The notes under the pieces are model-generated. The model worked only from the letters and a program-made list of their open reading frames with translations, was not told the DNA's origin and made no database searches. From Rhodobacteraceae bacterium IMCC1909 (GTDB lineage: Bacteria > Pseudomonadota > Alphaproteobacteria > Rhodobacterales > Rhodobacteraceae): DNA of 64,000 nt. A program made the translations under genes and the position numbers. Where the stretch lies: assembly GCA_030704425.1 (NCBI GenBank), contig JAPDHM010000002.1, positions 558,001 to 622,000 on the forward strand. The letters are read 5' to 3'. Shown here in pieces: positions 43,660 through 53,389 of this stretch (its first letter is position 1; each line of letters begins with the position of its first letter).

Positions 43660-45158
43660 ATGACTGCTCCAATTTGCCATGGAACAAATTCATAATCACC
43701 GAGCCCCTGCGCCTCAGATTTAGTGACCTCACCGGAGGCCACGCGCAAAAACATCTCGTAGATTTCGCGGCCCTTTTGCTCAACACTTACGCCTTTGGAG
43801 AGAATTTCACCGGCATCGATGTCCATATCTTCCGACATGCGCTTGGCCATTTCACTATTGGTGGCCACCTTAATCGTGGGTGCAGGTTTGGATCCAAACG
43901 CAGAGCCGCGCCCCGTTGTGAAACACACCAGATTGCAGCCACCGGCGATCTGACCCGTGACCGAGGCCGGATCATAACCCGGGCTGTCCATAAAGGTGAA
44001 CCCACGGCTGCGCACGGGTTCGGCGTATTTATACACCCCAGACAGAGGTGACGTTCCGCCTTTTGCCGCCGCTCCAAGTGATTTTTCCAAAATCGTCGTC
44101 AAACCGCCAGCCTTATTGCCAGGGCTTGGATTATTATCCATGGAGCCATTGTTGCGCGCCGTATAATCCTCCCACCATTTGATCAGACCAAGCAAGCGCT
44201 CACCCACCGCCGGGGTCACTGCACGGCGAGTCAACAGATGCTCGGCACCATAGATTTCAGGGGTTTCGGCCAACACGCCCGTCGCACCTTGGGCCGTCAA
44301 CAGATCGCAGGCATAACCGAGCGCCGGATTGGCGGTCACGCCTGACCAAGCATCAGAGCCGCCGCATTGCAGCGCGACCATCAAGTCAGAGGCCGGGCAC
44401 TGCTCGCGGCGTGCTTGATTGGCAATTGGCAGCATAGCTTTGATTTTGGCAATGCCGAGCTCAACGGTCTGCCGCAGGCCTGCAACTTTTTGAATATTCA
44501 TCGTTTGAAAGGTCTCGCTTTGCTTCAGCCCATAGGCCTCAAGCAACCAATCAATTTGGTTCATCTCACAGCCCAAGCCCACCATGAGCACCCCTGCATG
44601 GTTGGGATGTTTGGCATAGCCCCACATCACTCGCTGTAGAGCCTCGAACCCATCGCCAGAATCGGCCATGCCGCATCCCGTGCCATGCACAAAGGCGGCC
44701 ACACCGTCCACATTTGGATACTCCGCCAGCACATCCGCCGTAAAATGATCCGCGATCATGCGCGCGGCAGTAGCAGAGCAATTGACCGAGGTGACGATGG
44801 CAATGTAATTGCGTGTGCCAACCGTGCCGTTTTCACGGCGATAGCCCATGAAATAATCCTGCGTCGCGGCCGGTGCCACCGCGCGTAAATCTGTTGAGAA
44901 CTCATAGTCTGTATCAGTATTGCGAAAGGCCACGTTGTGGGTATGCACGTGATCACCTGGCAAAATTTCACAGGACGCATAGCCGATGATTTGGGCATAT
45001 TTGCGTACAGGATCCCCTGCTGCCATTGCTTGGGTGGCGACCTTATGGCCGGAAGGGATCGTCGAGCGGGTGGCGATCCGCTCAACTTCACTGCCGGCCG
45101 ATAAACTGCGGGTTGCCGTCACCACCGTATCGGCTCGATCCAATCGTACGAAATCCAT
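43656..45158 (-). CDS. uxaA: Altronate dehydratase
   Basis: The 500-residue protein has an N-terminal SAF domain (residues about 1-95) and the large UxaA/GarD catalytic domain: GYRRENGTVGTRNYIAI, VNCSATAARMIADHF, FVHGTGCGMADSG, MVGLGCEMNQI, ALQCGGSDAWSGVTANPALG and the C-terminal FTTGRGSAFGSKPAPTIKV. It dehydrates D-altronate to 2-keto-3-deoxygluconate with an iron centre. It is the first enzyme gene after the TRAP transporter genes, 91 bases downstream of dctM. Confidence 0.92.
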   Translation of the reverse strand: MDFVRLDRADTVVTATRSLSAGSEVERIATRSTIPSGHKVATQAMAAGDPVRKYAQIIGYASCEILPGDHVHTHNVAFRNTDTDYEFSTDLRAVAPAATQDYFMGYRRENGTVGTRNYIAIVTSVNCSATAARMIADHFTADVLAEYPNVDGVAAFVHGTGCGMADSGDGFEALQRVMWGYAKHPNHAGVLMVGLGCEMNQIDWLLEAYGLKQSETFQTMNIQKVAGLRQTVELGIAKIKAMLPIANQARREQCPASDLMVALQCGGSDAWSGVTANPALGYACDLLTAQGATGVLAETPEIYGAEHLLTRRAVTPAVGERLLGLIKWWEDYTARNNGSMDNNPSPGNKAGGLTTILEKSLGAAAKGGTSPLSGVYKYAEPVRSRGFTFMDSPGYDPASVTGQIAGGCNLVCFTTGRGSAFGSKPAPTIKVATNSEMAKRMSEDMDIDAGEILSKGVSVEQKGREIYEMFLRVASGEVTKSEAQGLGDYEFVPWQIGAVM

Positions 45159-45249
45159 CTCAATCCCTACACTTACATCCTCGGAGCGCCTATGACCGCT
45201 ACGGGCGTGTTAAAATGCAAAACTCACCGGCACATCTTACGCCTTTGGA

Positions 45250-46878
45250 CTACAGTAGGAGCGTAACGATATTCGGCCAGATCAACATGACTGCAAGCGC
45301 CAAAAGCTGCACGCATATAAAAGGCAAGAAGCCTTTGAAAATATCCGTCAACGAGATATGCGCTGGCGCCACTGATTTGAGATAGAACGCCGCAGGCCCA
45401 AAGGGCGGTGACAGAAAACTGACTTGCATATTCATGCAAAATAGTACCCCAAACCAGACAGAGAGATAGCGTGGTTCCAATTGACCGATCAGGCCAATCT
45501 CTTCAATCGGCAAGCGTTGCACAATCGGCAAGAACACTGGAATGATCAAAAGGACTATCCCGACCCAATCCATAAACGCACCCATGAAGAGCAAGATCAG
45601 CATCATCATCAACAAAATACCCATAGTGGGCATATCCAGCCCAACGATGAGATCTGCCACATATTGCGGACCGCCAGCGATCGTGTAAGCACCCGCCAGC
45701 GCCGCAGCCCCAATCGTCACCCAGATGATTGTGCCGGTCGATTTGAGGGTGCGCATCAGGCTTTCCCACACGAGGTCAAAACTGGCCTCCCCCCGAAACA
45801 CGGAAATGATAAGCACCGCGACCACACCCATGCCCGCCGCTTCCGTGATGCCGGATATACCTCCATAAATGGAGCCCAACACAACACCAATGACGACAAT
45901 CGGCGCAACCAAACCTTTGCCCATATTCCAACCGGTCCGTGCACGCTCAATGCCGAAGGCAAAGAAGATCAACGCAAGCGAGATGGCGGTGAGCCCACCA
46001 AACCAGGGGATATAATCAGGCGTACCATAGGCAATAGCATCCACGCCTTCTTCATAGATGTTTTGTCCTGCAAGTGTGAAAAACACCACGCGCAAAAACA
46101 AAGCAAAAGAGAAGCCCGCTGTGATGATCGACAAAAAGGCACCAAAAAGCGCCCATTTTTCCGCGCCTTGCGGGTCACCAGGTTTTGGCTCTGGCAAGGG
46201 CGCCTGCTCTGGATTGAGCTGAGTACGCACAATAATGTAAAGTATGAACATCATTGCCAACATGAAGCCCGGCACGAATGCGCCCGTGAACAATGCTTTG
46301 ATAGAGGTTTCAGTAATCAAGCCATAGATGATCAACACAATGGACGGCGGGATCATTGTGCCCAGCGAGCCTGAGGCACAGATCGTTCCGATGGCCAAGT
46401 TTTGATTGTAGCCAAGGCGCAGCATTTGCGGCAATGCGATCAGTCCAAGCAGCACCACTTCACCGCCGATAATGCCGGACATAGCGGCCATAATGACGGC
46501 CATGACCGAGGTCACAATCGCAATCCCGCCGCGCACGCCGGATAGCCAGACATTTAAGGAGGCATACATACTCTTGGCAATGCCTGAGCGTTCCAGCAAG
46601 GCCGCCATGAAGATAAACAACGGAATGGATATCAAAACGTAATCCGTGAGCAGCCCATAGATTTTCTGCGCTAATATGTTCAGTGGACCTGTGCCAAATT
46701 TTCGCGTGAGCAACCCGTCGCCAAAGCTTAAAGGATCGGCAATCAAGGCCGGCTCAAACTTCATGACCAAGACCGCAACTGCCATAACCGCAGAAGCCAG
46801 ACCAAGCGGCATTCCAATCGCCAAAAGCACCAATAATCCGACCAAGAGGACGAGTGAAATTGTTCCAATATCCATCAT
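45250..46878 (-). CDS. dctM: TRAP transporter large membrane subunit (DctM)
   Basis: This 542-residue inner-membrane protein of the DctM family has about 12-13 helices, with IPLFIFMAALLERSGIAKSM, SGIIGGEVVLLGLIALP, CASGSLGTMIPPSIVLIIYG and FGAFVPG-like loops. It is longer than the usual 425-440 because of an insert of roughly 100 residues around positions 205-310 that includes extra hydrophobic segments; this type occurs with large DctQ subunits. It drives Na+-coupled uptake of an organic acid, here presumably a hexuronate. Its start overlaps the dctQ stop. Confidence 0.9.
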   Translation of the reverse strand: MMDIGTISLVLLVGLLVLLAIGMPLGLASAVMAVAVLVMKFEPALIADPLSFGDGLLTRKFGTGPLNILAQKIYGLLTDYVLISIPLFIFMAALLERSGIAKSMYASLNVWLSGVRGGIAIVTSVMAVIMAAMSGIIGGEVVLLGLIALPQMLRLGYNQNLAIGTICASGSLGTMIPPSIVLIIYGLITETSIKALFTGAFVPGFMLAMMFILYIIVRTQLNPEQAPLPEPKPGDPQGAEKWALFGAFLSIITAGFSFALFLRVVFFTLAGQNIYEEGVDAIAYGTPDYIPWFGGLTAISLALIFFAFGIERARTGWNMGKGLVAPIVVIGVVLGSIYGGISGITEAAGMGVVAVLIISVFRGEASFDLVWESLMRTLKSTGTIIWVTIGAAALAGAYTIAGGPQYVADLIVGLDMPTMGILLMMMLILLFMGAFMDWVGIVLLIIPVFLPIVQRLPIEEIGLIGQLEPRYLSVWFGVLFCMNMQVSFLSPPFGPAAFYLKSVAPAHISLTDIFKGFLPFICVQLLALAVMLIWPNIVTLLL

Positions 46879-47663
46879 ACGTCTCCTACAGCTTTTTTAA
46901 GCCGTTCAATTTCATCTTGATCGATATCGTCGGCAGCCGTGTGAATTTCCGGCTCGAGGTTCCAGTCTTTGATCAGGTTCAAAATCGCTTGAATGGCAAC
47001 CAAAGTCACCACGGCCAAAACCAAAGGTTTTAAGGTTGCAGGGATCGGCGGATCGAAAGCGGTGCCGAAGGTCTCCCACCGTAGGAGTTTCGCTTTTGCT
47101 TCGCCGTAGCCGCCATAAACCAAGAAGAATGCGAAGACCACGATCAAAACGGTGGAAATGGTATCACAGGCTTTTTGAAAGCCACGGGGCATCATGTCAT
47201 AGAGCAGATAGATGCGAATATGGCTGCGCTGCTGCATGGCGTAAAAGCCCGCAAGGATGAACACAAACCCGGCCAACCAAAGAGACATTTCATTGGCCCA
47301 AAGGGTCGGGCGTTCAAAGACATAGCGCAAGATCACCTCATACATCATCACCGCGACAACCAAAGCGATCAACATCATCGTCACCCGGCCTACAAACATA
47401 GCTACCCCGTCTAAAGGGCCGGGGTCGTCAATTTCCATGGCCGCGCCACGGACAGTCCAAATGCCGACCAAGGCAATGAGGGGCATCGCCAAAAGGATGA
47501 TATAATCGAGCGTCATGATCGGCCGGTAACGTGCCGCCAAAGCGTCGGTATATCCCCCGAAAGCCATGATATATGTGGCGCCGTTCCAAACCACCCAACT
47601 GGCGCTGGCGATAAACATGAGAGGAAGTATCCATTGAATGGCGCTATGAGGTGAGGCTCGCAT
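46875..47663 (-). CDS. dctQ: TRAP transporter small membrane subunit (DctQ)
   Basis: The 262-residue protein is larger than typical DctQ (about 170). An N-terminal part with two membrane segments (MFIASASWVVWNGATYIMAF) precedes the four-helix DctQ core (VMMYEVILRYVFERPTLWANE, the conserved Arg/Trp-Glu stretch). It links the binding protein to DctM. The C-terminus is hydrophilic and acidic. A hairpin with a T run separates it from dctP. Confidence 0.88.
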   Translation of the reverse strand: MRASPHSAIQWILPLMFIASASWVVWNGATYIMAFGGYTDALAARYRPIMTLDYIILLAMPLIALVGIWTVRGAAMEIDDPGPLDGVAMFVGRVTMMLIALVVAVMMYEVILRYVFERPTLWANEMSLWLAGFVFILAGFYAMQQRSHIRIYLLYDMMPRGFQKACDTISTVLIVVFAFFLVYGGYGEAKAKLLRWETFGTAFDPPIPATLKPLVLAVVTLVAIQAILNLIKDWNLEPEIHTAADDIDQDEIERLKKAVGDV

Positions 47664-47699
47664 AAGGGCACTTCCTGAAATTATTGAGAAGGATAAAAA

Positions 47700-47734
47700 G
47701 GCGACCAGCCCGAAAGGATCGGGCCGGTCTTTTG
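47700..47734 (-). terminator. Hairpin between dctP and dctQ, likely attenuating terminator
   Basis: On the minus strand GACCGGCCCGA pairs with TCGGGCTGGTC around a short TCCTT loop (one mismatch) and is followed by GCCTTTTTA. It lies between dctP (upstream) and dctQ (downstream). Partial termination here would give more binding protein than membrane subunits, as is common in transport operons. Confidence 0.7.
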
Positions 47735-47744
47735 ATTTCAGCTT

Positions 47745-48770
47745 TTATTTGGAAACCAAACCAAGCTCAGTGAGGTAGCCAACGTGGCTTGCTACAAGAG
47801 CTTTGGCCTCTGGTGTTGTCGCAAACTCAGGCCATGTGGCTTGTGCAGCATCACGGAAAGCCTGAAGGTCTTCCTCTGACCACTGCCATAGGGTCACCCC
47901 ATCGGCGCGCAGTTTCGCCGCAGCTGCCGCATTCGCTTTCTCGAAAGTCAGAGCTGTGCGCAGCGCCAAGGCTTCCATAGCAACAGACATGATGGTGCGG
48001 TGTGCTTCTGGCATCGCATCCCAAACTGCTTTGTTACACGCTAGGTGATCGGAGGGCATAGAGTGGAAACCTGGGAAGTTGGCGTGTTTCACCAGATCAT
48101 ACAGACCCAGACCCACGTTATTGGCCAGACCAGATGCATCCGCACCATCGATGATGCCAGTTTCAAGCGCCGTAAAGATCTCTGTGAAATCCATCACGAT
48201 CGGCTTGGCACCGAGCTTTTCAAAGATCTTTGTTTCCATGCCAGGAGGCGAGCGGAATTTGAAATCTTTCAAAGCCGCCGGGCCATCCAAAGGCTTGGAG
48301 GATGCCAGGCTCTCTTGGCCATAAACCCACCAGCCAACAAGCTGCATATCATATTTGTTGTAGAGCGCCTGCGCATCTGCCAGACCGCCGCCGTAGTATA
48401 GCCAGCTCAACTGCTGATACGGAGTGGCATAGCCACCCATGATATCACCAACAAATTGGAACGCAGGGTTTTTACCAGTTTGGTAACCGCCGCCGGTCAT
48501 GTCACAGTCCAAAATGCCTGTGGCAGCCGCATCGAACGTCTCAACGGATTTTACAACCGAAGAAGAGTAGAACATTTCGATGTCAATCGCACCGCCGGAC
48601 ATGCTTTCCACATCCGCAATATATTGGGCTGCAAGTTTCCCAGATACTGTTTCTGGTGCGTAATGGGTTTGGATGCGCAATTTGGTTTCCGCATGCCCAC
48701 CGGCAAATGCTGCTGATGCGCCCATAGACGCAATTATCGCAACTGACGCCGCAGTTTTCATAAATTTCAT
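47745..48770 (-). CDS. dctP: TRAP transporter periplasmic binding protein (DctP)
   Basis: I start at ATG 48770, with GGGAGGACA directly upstream; a signal peptide follows (MKFMKTAASVAIIASMGASA, cleavage after AFA). The 341-residue protein shows KLRIQTHYAPETVSGKLAAQ, KFRSPPGMETKIFEKLGAKP with the ligand-binding Arg, TALETGIIDGADASG and HSMPSDHLACNKAVWD. It captures an organic acid in the periplasm for DctQM. The downstream uxaA, uxuA and uxaC argue for a hexuronate or aldonate ligand. Confidence 0.92.
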   Translation of the reverse strand: MKFMKTAASVAIIASMGASAAFAGGHAETKLRIQTHYAPETVSGKLAAQYIADVESMSGGAIDIEMFYSSSVVKSVETFDAAATGILDCDMTGGGYQTGKNPAFQFVGDIMGGYATPYQQLSWLYYGGGLADAQALYNKYDMQLVGWWVYGQESLASSKPLDGPAALKDFKFRSPPGMETKIFEKLGAKPIVMDFTEIFTALETGIIDGADASGLANNVGLGLYDLVKHANFPGFHSMPSDHLACNKAVWDAMPEAHRTIMSVAMEALALRTALTFEKANAAAAAKLRADGVTLWQWSEEDLQAFRDAAQATWPEFATTPEAKALVASHVGYLTELGLVSK

Positions 48771-48957
48771 AATGTCCTCCCAGACTTTTAGTGTTTGTTT
48801 TGAACGCTTTAACACGTTTTCACAGGTATTGTTCTGCGAGGTTAGGATGACGAATCGAGATCATCAAGTGAAAAATGGAATTTTTAAAATTTTCGAGATT
48901 TTTATCTAATGTCGAAATATTGCTCGTAATTTTCTAAAAATATGCTAAAATGCTTCC

Positions 48958-49629
48958 ATGGAAAGTGAAAATAAGATCTATCGCGAGCTGAAAAAACGCC
49001 TAACAACAGACACCTATGACCATGGGCAAAAACTCCGCGCCGAAGTGTTGCGTGAAGAATTTGCCTGCTCGGCCAGCACGGTCCGAGAAATCTTGTTTCG
49101 TTTGGCCAGCGAAGGATTGGTGCATTTCCAAGACCAAAGGGGCTTCCGCGTGCCGGAATTATCGTCCACCAAGCTCATCGAGTTGACCCATATGCGGATT
49201 TTACTCGAAAGCGAAGGCGCGGTCTTATCCATTCGCCAAGGCGGCGTCGGCTGGGAGGCCAGCCTGACCGCGGCACATCATAAGTTAAGCCACCTAGAAA
49301 AGCGCATTCATGCGCGTGAGGATCCCACTGAGCTGGTGGATCTTTGGTTCAACTCTGAAAAAGAGTTCCACCAAACTTTAATTTCCGCTTGCGGCTCAAC
49401 CACGCTAAAGCACATGCACAGCCTCATTTACGCACAGTTTCGTCAGCAATTGATGAAGGCAGATCGCAGATTTGATTTCATATCCAACAATATTCAGCAG
49501 CACAGCGACATATTAGAAGCCGCCCTAGCCGCAGACGAAGCCTTGACCCGCAAACGGGTTCATGACCATTTGGCACGACATTTGACCGGCCAAACCGCCA
49601 CATTAGCCTCAGAAAGTGACGCAGAATGA
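48958..49629 (+). CDS. GntR-family (FadR/FCD) regulator
   Basis: The 223-residue protein has a winged helix (LRAEVLREEFACSASTVREI, VHFQDQRGFRVPEL) and an FCD domain with metal-binding candidates (WFNSEKEFHQTLISA, VHDHLARHL). It is divergent from dctP, with 187 AT-rich bases between, so it likely controls the TRAP/uronate operon in response to a sugar acid. Its stop overlaps the start of the following dehydrogenase gene. Confidence 0.88.
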   Translation: MESENKIYRELKKRLTTDTYDHGQKLRAEVLREEFACSASTVREILFRLASEGLVHFQDQRGFRVPELSSTKLIELTHMRILLESEGAVLSIRQGGVGWEASLTAAHHKLSHLEKRIHAREDPTELVDLWFNSEKEFHQTLISACGSTTLKHMHSLIYAQFRQQLMKADRRFDFISNNIQQHSDILEAALAADEALTRKRVHDHLARHLTGQTATLASESDAE

Positions 49630-50552
49630 CCCATCATCTTCTACAAATAGGGGGCATCACCCCAGACATGCGAGAGCGGCTTGAAGCGGCATTCACGATC
49701 CATCAATTGGATGATTTTGATCCGGCCGCCATCACCCATGTGATCACAAATGGCCATGATGGCGTGAACCCGGAGCTCATGACCTCGCTGAGCAATCTCA
49801 AAGTCATTAGCGGTTATGGCGTCGGTTATGATGCGATTGACGTCACCGAGGCGGTGCGGCGCAATATCCTTGTCGCCCATACGCCAAATGTGTTGAACCA
49901 AGAGGTTGCGACCACGGCACTTTTGCTCTTGCTGGCCTGCTACCGCGAACTTCTGCGTGATGATGCCTATGTCCGATCTGGCGATTGGCAAGCCAAGGGC
50001 AACGCCCCGCTCACCCGTTCGATGGACAAACAGACCGTTGGAATTTTGGGACTTGGCCGCATTGGTCAGGCCATTGCCGACAAACTCGCGCCCTGGGATG
50101 CCACGGTTGTATACCACTCTCGCACGAAAAAAGATGTTCCTTATCGCTACTTTGACAACCTGACCGAAATGGCACGCGCCTGCGATGCGCTCATCTGCAT
50201 CACACCCGGCGGCCCCTCCACCCATAAAATCGTCAATACCGAGGTATTGGAGGCCCTGGGGCCAAATGGGACGTTGATCAATGTCAGCCGTGGATCTGTC
50301 GTCGATGAGGCCGCTTTGATCGCGGCACTGACAAGCGGCAAGCTGGGCTGGGCCGGGCTTGATGTCTTTGAAGCCGAGCCCGTGGTGCCTCAGGCGCTGC
50401 GCGATCTGCCAAATACTGTATTATTGCCGCATGTGGGCAGCGCCACAGTCGAAACCAGGGCGGCCATGGGTGCGCTGACCGTCGACAATCTGCTCCAGCA
50501 TCTCAAAGATGGCACTGTGATGACACCCGTACCGGAATGTGCAGATCTTTAA
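49626..50552 (+). CDS. D-2-hydroxyacid dehydrogenase
   Basis: The 308-residue NAD(P)-dependent enzyme has VGILGLGRIGQAIADKL (dinucleotide loop), ISGYGVGYDAIDV, INVSRGSVVDEAALIAAL with the catalytic Arg, FEAEPVVPQAL with the Glu, and LLPHVGSATVETR with the His. The family includes glyoxylate/hydroxypyruvate reductases and 2-ketogluconate reductases. Coupling to the GntR gene (ATGA) suggests a role in sugar-acid metabolism, with 2-ketogluconate or hydroxypyruvate as candidate substrates. Confidence 0.88.
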   Translation: MTHHLLQIGGITPDMRERLEAAFTIHQLDDFDPAAITHVITNGHDGVNPELMTSLSNLKVISGYGVGYDAIDVTEAVRRNILVAHTPNVLNQEVATTALLLLLACYRELLRDDAYVRSGDWQAKGNAPLTRSMDKQTVGILGLGRIGQAIADKLAPWDATVVYHSRTKKDVPYRYFDNLTEMARACDALICITPGGPSTHKIVNTEVLEALGPNGTLINVSRGSVVDEAALIAALTSGKLGWAGLDVFEAEPVVPQALRDLPNTVLLPHVGSATVETRAAMGALTVDNLLQHLKDGTVMTPVPECADL

Positions 50553-50591
50553 ATATATTGCGGCCTGCACCCATTCAGGCCGCAATACACA

Positions 50592-51455
50592 TCACAAAAA
50601 CAAACTTTTAAAACGATCAATACACAAGCGAAACCCGGCTTCAAAATCGCCATTGCCCGGGTGGTACACACTTTCAAACGACACCACCCCATCATAGTCA
50701 TCCGCCCGCAGGGCCGCGGCGATGGGCGCGAATAGCTCCGCCAATTGCCCCTCCCCCATGCGCCGCACTTCGAGCAAGGCGCGCGGCGTGTCGACTTTGA
50801 CATCCTTGATATGGATATGCCCAAGATATCCGCCCCGCAGTGTCTCATAGCCATCTGGATAGGCCAATTCATGACACCAACAATTATTACCAGGATCCCA
50901 AAGGACCTTTAGGTGCGCTTTGGCGTCCAATTCGTCAATCAAACGGCGCGCCGTATAGTTGGAATTCACCAAAGTGCCATTGCCGGTTTCCACCACCAAG
51001 ACCACCCCTTCGGCTTTGGCCAGCTCAACCGCTGGCGCGATCAGGGGTGGCATGCTGTCCCAGGCCCCATGGGCGACGTTCCAACGCTCCGCCCCATTCT
51101 TGCCCCACAAAATTTGTTCCTTGCGCTGGGTCATGATCCGCACCAAGGGCGATCCGACAATATGCGCCATCTCAATCACCCGCTTGAGCGCATCCATATG
51201 TGACACATGTAGGGCATCCCCGGGGCGATTGGCGGCACTCATGCCGGCGAATATATGCCGCGATAGGCAAGAGATCGGCTTGCCGCGATCGCGCAACAGC
51301 TGATCTATCGCCGCGATTTCCTGCGGGGTATGATCCCCCACTTCCCTATCGCCAACATATTGCAGCTCGGCATAGTCCAAATCAAACTCATCCATCACAT
51401 CGACGGCATGGCGCAAATCGCGGCTGATCCCGTCGCAAATGACCCCAAGCTTCAT
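50592..51455 (-). CDS. Sugar phosphate isomerase/epimerase (AP endonuclease 2 fold)
   Basis: The 287-residue TIM-barrel protein shows CLSRHIFAG, VLVVETGNGTLVNS with a metal-binding Glu, KVLWDPGNNCWC (Asp and neighbouring ligands), YLGHIHIKDVKVD (His/Asp) and VVSFESVYHP (Glu). These are the metal sites of xylose-isomerase-like epimerases. Its start overlaps the end of the next gene upstream on the same strand (51452). The substrate is unknown. Confidence 0.82.
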   Translation of the reverse strand: MKLGVICDGISRDLRHAVDVMDEFDLDYAELQYVGDREVGDHTPQEIAAIDQLLRDRGKPISCLSRHIFAGMSAANRPGDALHVSHMDALKRVIEMAHIVGSPLVRIMTQRKEQILWGKNGAERWNVAHGAWDSMPPLIAPAVELAKAEGVVLVVETGNGTLVNSNYTARRLIDELDAKAHLKVLWDPGNNCWCHELAYPDGYETLRGGYLGHIHIKDVKVDTPRALLEVRRMGEGQLAELFAPIAAALRADDYDGVVSFESVYHPGNGDFEAGFRLCIDRFKSLFL

Positions 51456-52354
51456 GGCGCCACCTCGCGGTGCAACTCGGCGCCAACAATCTCCTCAATG
51501 ACCCTTGTACAGACCCAGTTGTCGCCATTGGGGTACTTGCTTTTTCCTGCGTGGAAAATTTGCATCGCAGAGCCCGCCGTATGAAGCGGCACGCCCAGCG
51601 CCTCACCCAATGCCATAGCAATCGTCAGATCCTTATGCATAGTATTGATGTGACTGCCCGTGCCCTCAAATTGCCGATCAATGATCTTTTCAAGCGCATT
51701 GTTCACCACCCCACAGCCCGCCGAAGAGGTGGAGAACACATCAAGCAGCACCTGCCCTGACACGCCAGCCTTAGCCGCCAGAGCGGCCGCCTCGAATGTT
51801 GCCGAAAACTGCGCACCGATCAGCGATTGCAGGCAGGCTTTCACCGTCTGCCCATCGCCCGGCCGCTCGCCGACCCGGTGAATATTGGCAGAGACCGCTT
51901 CAAGAATAGGTAGGAAGCGATCCAAAATATCAGGTGGCGCGGCGGCCATAAGGGTAAGGCTGCCCCCCTGCGCCCCGGGAAATCCACCTGAGACCGGGCT
52001 ATCGATCAAATGCACCCCAGAGCCTTGCATTTGCGCGCCAATATCGCGCGCTTCCTGAGGTTTGATCGTCGCAGACAACACAATCGCACTGCCTTGCGGC
52101 AAAGTTGCAAGCAGACCGTCAAGCGCAAATATAACAGTTTTCGCCTGCTCTCCCGTCATGACCATCACAAAGACCGCATCGGCCCCGCGCCCCACATCAG
52201 CGGGGCAGTCACCAAGCTGTCCACCCATCGCGCGAAATGCGTCTTGGCGCTGGGGCAAAAGATCGGCACCTTGCACTTGAAACCCATGTTTCAACAAATT
52301 CTTCGCCAAACCGCTGCCCATATCGCCCAGTCCAACAACTCCTACAGTCGGCAT
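51452..52354 (-). CDS. NAD(P)-dependent beta-hydroxyacid dehydrogenase
   Basis: The 300-residue protein has VGVVGLGDMGSGLAKNLLKH, IDSPVSGGFPGAQGGSLTLM, the catalytic Lys in GDGQTVKACLQSL, and SHINTMHKDLTIAM. It is of the LtnD/GarR-like branch of the 3-hydroxyisobutyrate dehydrogenase superfamily. LtnD-type enzymes work with an isomerase/epimerase in four-carbon sugar-acid (threonate, erythronate) pathways, and here such an isomerase gene follows directly. No kinase or decarboxylase partner is seen, so the pathway is only suggested. Confidence 0.8.
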   Translation of the reverse strand: MPTVGVVGLGDMGSGLAKNLLKHGFQVQGADLLPQRQDAFRAMGGQLGDCPADVGRGADAVFVMVMTGEQAKTVIFALDGLLATLPQGSAIVLSATIKPQEARDIGAQMQGSGVHLIDSPVSGGFPGAQGGSLTLMAAAPPDILDRFLPILEAVSANIHRVGERPGDGQTVKACLQSLIGAQFSATFEAAALAAKAGVSGQVLLDVFSTSSAGCGVVNNALEKIIDRQFEGTGSHINTMHKDLTIAMALGEALGVPLHTAGSAMQIFHAGKSKYPNGDNWVCTRVIEEIVGAELHREVAP

Positions 52355-52551
52355 AATTTTTCTCCCGCAATATGCAGGCGCGCAGAGGCTCCTACAGACA
52401 AAACCGATGCATAGCGCATCAAATTCACGGGGATTTCACGCGCATATCTCAGCGCCGGGCGGGTCCGGAAGACACCCCGCTGCCCAGTTAAGTACATATA
52501 GATAAGTTGATTTTTTGGACTCCCGCAAGGGTTTTATACGAGAGCCGCGCG

Positions 52552-53319
52552 TTAGAGCGATGCGGTAATGCCACCATCCACATAAAGGATATGCCCGTTG
52601 ACGAAGCTCGCCGCATCGGAGGACAAAAACACCGCCGCGCCGACCAACTCCTCAACCGCGCCCCAGCGCCCGGCCGGGGTGCGTTTGGCAAGCCATGTGC
52701 TGAAATCTGGATCCGCCACCAATGCCGCATTCAAAGGCGTGTCGAAATAGCCCGGCGCGATAGCGTTGCAATTGAGCCCATATTGCGCCCAATCGGTTGC
52801 CATGCCCTTGGTCAAATTGCCCACGGCGCCTTTGGTCGCTGTATAGGGGGCGATGCCGGGGCGCGCGAGCGCGGTCTGCACCGAGGCAATGTTGATAATT
52901 TTGCCGCCTTTGCGTGCGATCATATAACGGGCAACAGCCTGTCCGACATGAAAGACCGAGGCGATATTGGTCTGCAACAGGCGCTCGAAAGCATCGGGTG
53001 GAAAATTATGCAACTCGGTACGATGCTGCATGCCAGCGTTGTTGATCAAAATGTCAATCGCGCCGACCTCCGCCTCAAAGCCATCCACTGCGCGCCGTAC
53101 AGCTTCGTGATCTGTTGCATCAAACGCTAGGGAGTGCACAGTTGCGCCTTCAACGCTCAGCTCTTGCCGCGCGGCCTCAAGCTTGGCTTCATCGCGTCCA
53201 TTAAGGATAATTTCCGCCCCCGCCCCGGCCAGTCCCCGAGCCAGAGCAAAACCAATGCCTTGGCTGGATCCGGTGATCAGCGCGCGTTTTTCTGATAAGT
53301 TGAACATTTCAAGCGACAT
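52552..53319 (-). CDS. Gluconate-5-dehydrogenase-like SDR
   Basis: I start at ATG 53319, with AAAGGA eight bases upstream (MSLEMFNLSEKRALITGSSQ). The 255-residue SDR has GSSQGIGFALARGL, NNAGMQHRTELHN, Ser in INIASVQTA, YTATKGAVGNL (catalytic Tyr/Lys), CNAIAPGYFDTPLNAAL and RWGAVEELVGAAVFL, as in IdnO/gluconate 5-dehydrogenases. It is divergent from an idonate-5-dehydrogenase-like gene; together they would interconvert L-idonate, 5-keto-gluconate and D-gluconate. Confidence 0.82.
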   Translation of the reverse strand: MSLEMFNLSEKRALITGSSQGIGFALARGLAGAGAEIILNGRDEAKLEAARQELSVEGATVHSLAFDATDHEAVRRAVDGFEAEVGAIDILINNAGMQHRTELHNFPPDAFERLLQTNIASVFHVGQAVARYMIARKGGKIINIASVQTALARPGIAPYTATKGAVGNLTKGMATDWAQYGLNCNAIAPGYFDTPLNAALVADPDFSTWLAKRTPAGRWGAVEELVGAAVFLSSDAASFVNGHILYVDGGITASL

Positions 53320-53389
53320 TGCATTTTCCTTTGGTGCATTCCTCATTCAAGCTTTAGTCTACGGGGAAACATCATCTGGAGAAACACGA

